Shown in pieces: positions 63,894 to 64,000 of a stretch of DNA of 64,000 nucleotides (the stretch's first letter is position 1; every line of letters begins with the position of its first letter). The DNA is from Notospermus geniculatus (Eukaryota > Nemertea > Pilidiophora > Heteronemertea > Lineidae). The DNA lies in the NCBI GenBank assembly GCA_002633025.1, contig NMRB01001498.1, positions 107,492-171,491 of the forward strand. The letters run 5' to 3'. The position numbers and the translations under genes were made by a program. The notes under the pieces are model-generated. The model was not told the DNA's origin. It saw only the letters and a list, made by a program, of their open reading frames with translations, and made no database searches.

Positions 63894-64000
63894 TTAGCTA
63901 GGCTGAGATGCTCCGCACATAGGCTACAGATAGAAAGTGGACGTTGGCATAAGCCACGTACGATACCTAGAGAATATAGGAAGTGCGAACTGTGTACTTT

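Overview
The window is eukaryotic, intron-containing and very rich in repeats. Genes are sparse, coding signal appears as separated exons with GT..AG borders, and most recognisable protein homology belongs to retrotransposons. The mix (DIRS-type tyrosine-recombinase element, BEL/Pao element, at least two non-LTR lineages, a tRNA-derived SINE, many small terminal-inverted-repeat elements, pervasive TAGGCCTA-type palindromes, a 126-residue profilin) fits a marine invertebrate, most likely an invertebrate deuterostome such as a cephalochordate or hemichordate. The organism assignment is inference. Single N bases at 24848 and 48399 mark draft-assembly joins.

Layout. 1-5 kb: non-coding, with a minus-strand LINE 3' end (1769-2353) and two copies of a hammerhead-like repeat. 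5.2-10.3 kb: a two-exon profilin gene on the plus strand whose 4.7 kb intron holds a 1.2 kb Harbinger-like element, a TA-flanked MITE and a hairpin-ended repeat. 10.3-15.6 kb: non-coding, with nested TIR elements at 14.5-15.5 kb. 15.7-17.5 kb: a two-exon minus-strand host gene (about 490 residues, unknown function) with a TTAA-flanked MITE in its intron. 17.8-19.2 kb: hairpin elements and a DIRS-end foldback. 19.2-26.0 kb: a degenerate DIRS retrotransposon on the minus strand (gag, RT, RNase H, tyrosine recombinase), ending 76 bp from the stop codon of a rhodopsin-class GPCR gene (26.07-27.09 kb, minus). 27.3-30.2 kb: repeats. 30.2-33.6 kb: two divergent, tandem minus-strand genes for related proteins that look like beta-propellers.

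33.7-48.4 kb has no recognisable gene and consists largely of foldback elements, piggyBac-like MITEs, satellites and dispersed repeats. 48.4-52.9 kb is a rearranged BEL/Pao element in the order RNase H-integrase, LTR, gag relic, partial LTR. 53-58.8 kb contains dispersed repeats, a SINE and nested MITEs. 58.8-62.8 kb is a broken LINE carrying several insertions, one of them a near-perfect 223 bp palindrome. 62.84-63.89 kb is a second Harbinger-like element.

The host genes (profilin for actin dynamics, an orphan GPCR, a basic/acidic low-complexity protein, and the propeller-like pair) show no sign of forming one pathway. I found no new multi-gene system. The most unusual material is in the repeats: a hammerhead-like fold, a repeat family with hairpins at both ends, a piggyBac-like MITE with an internally inverted segment, and strict palindromes.
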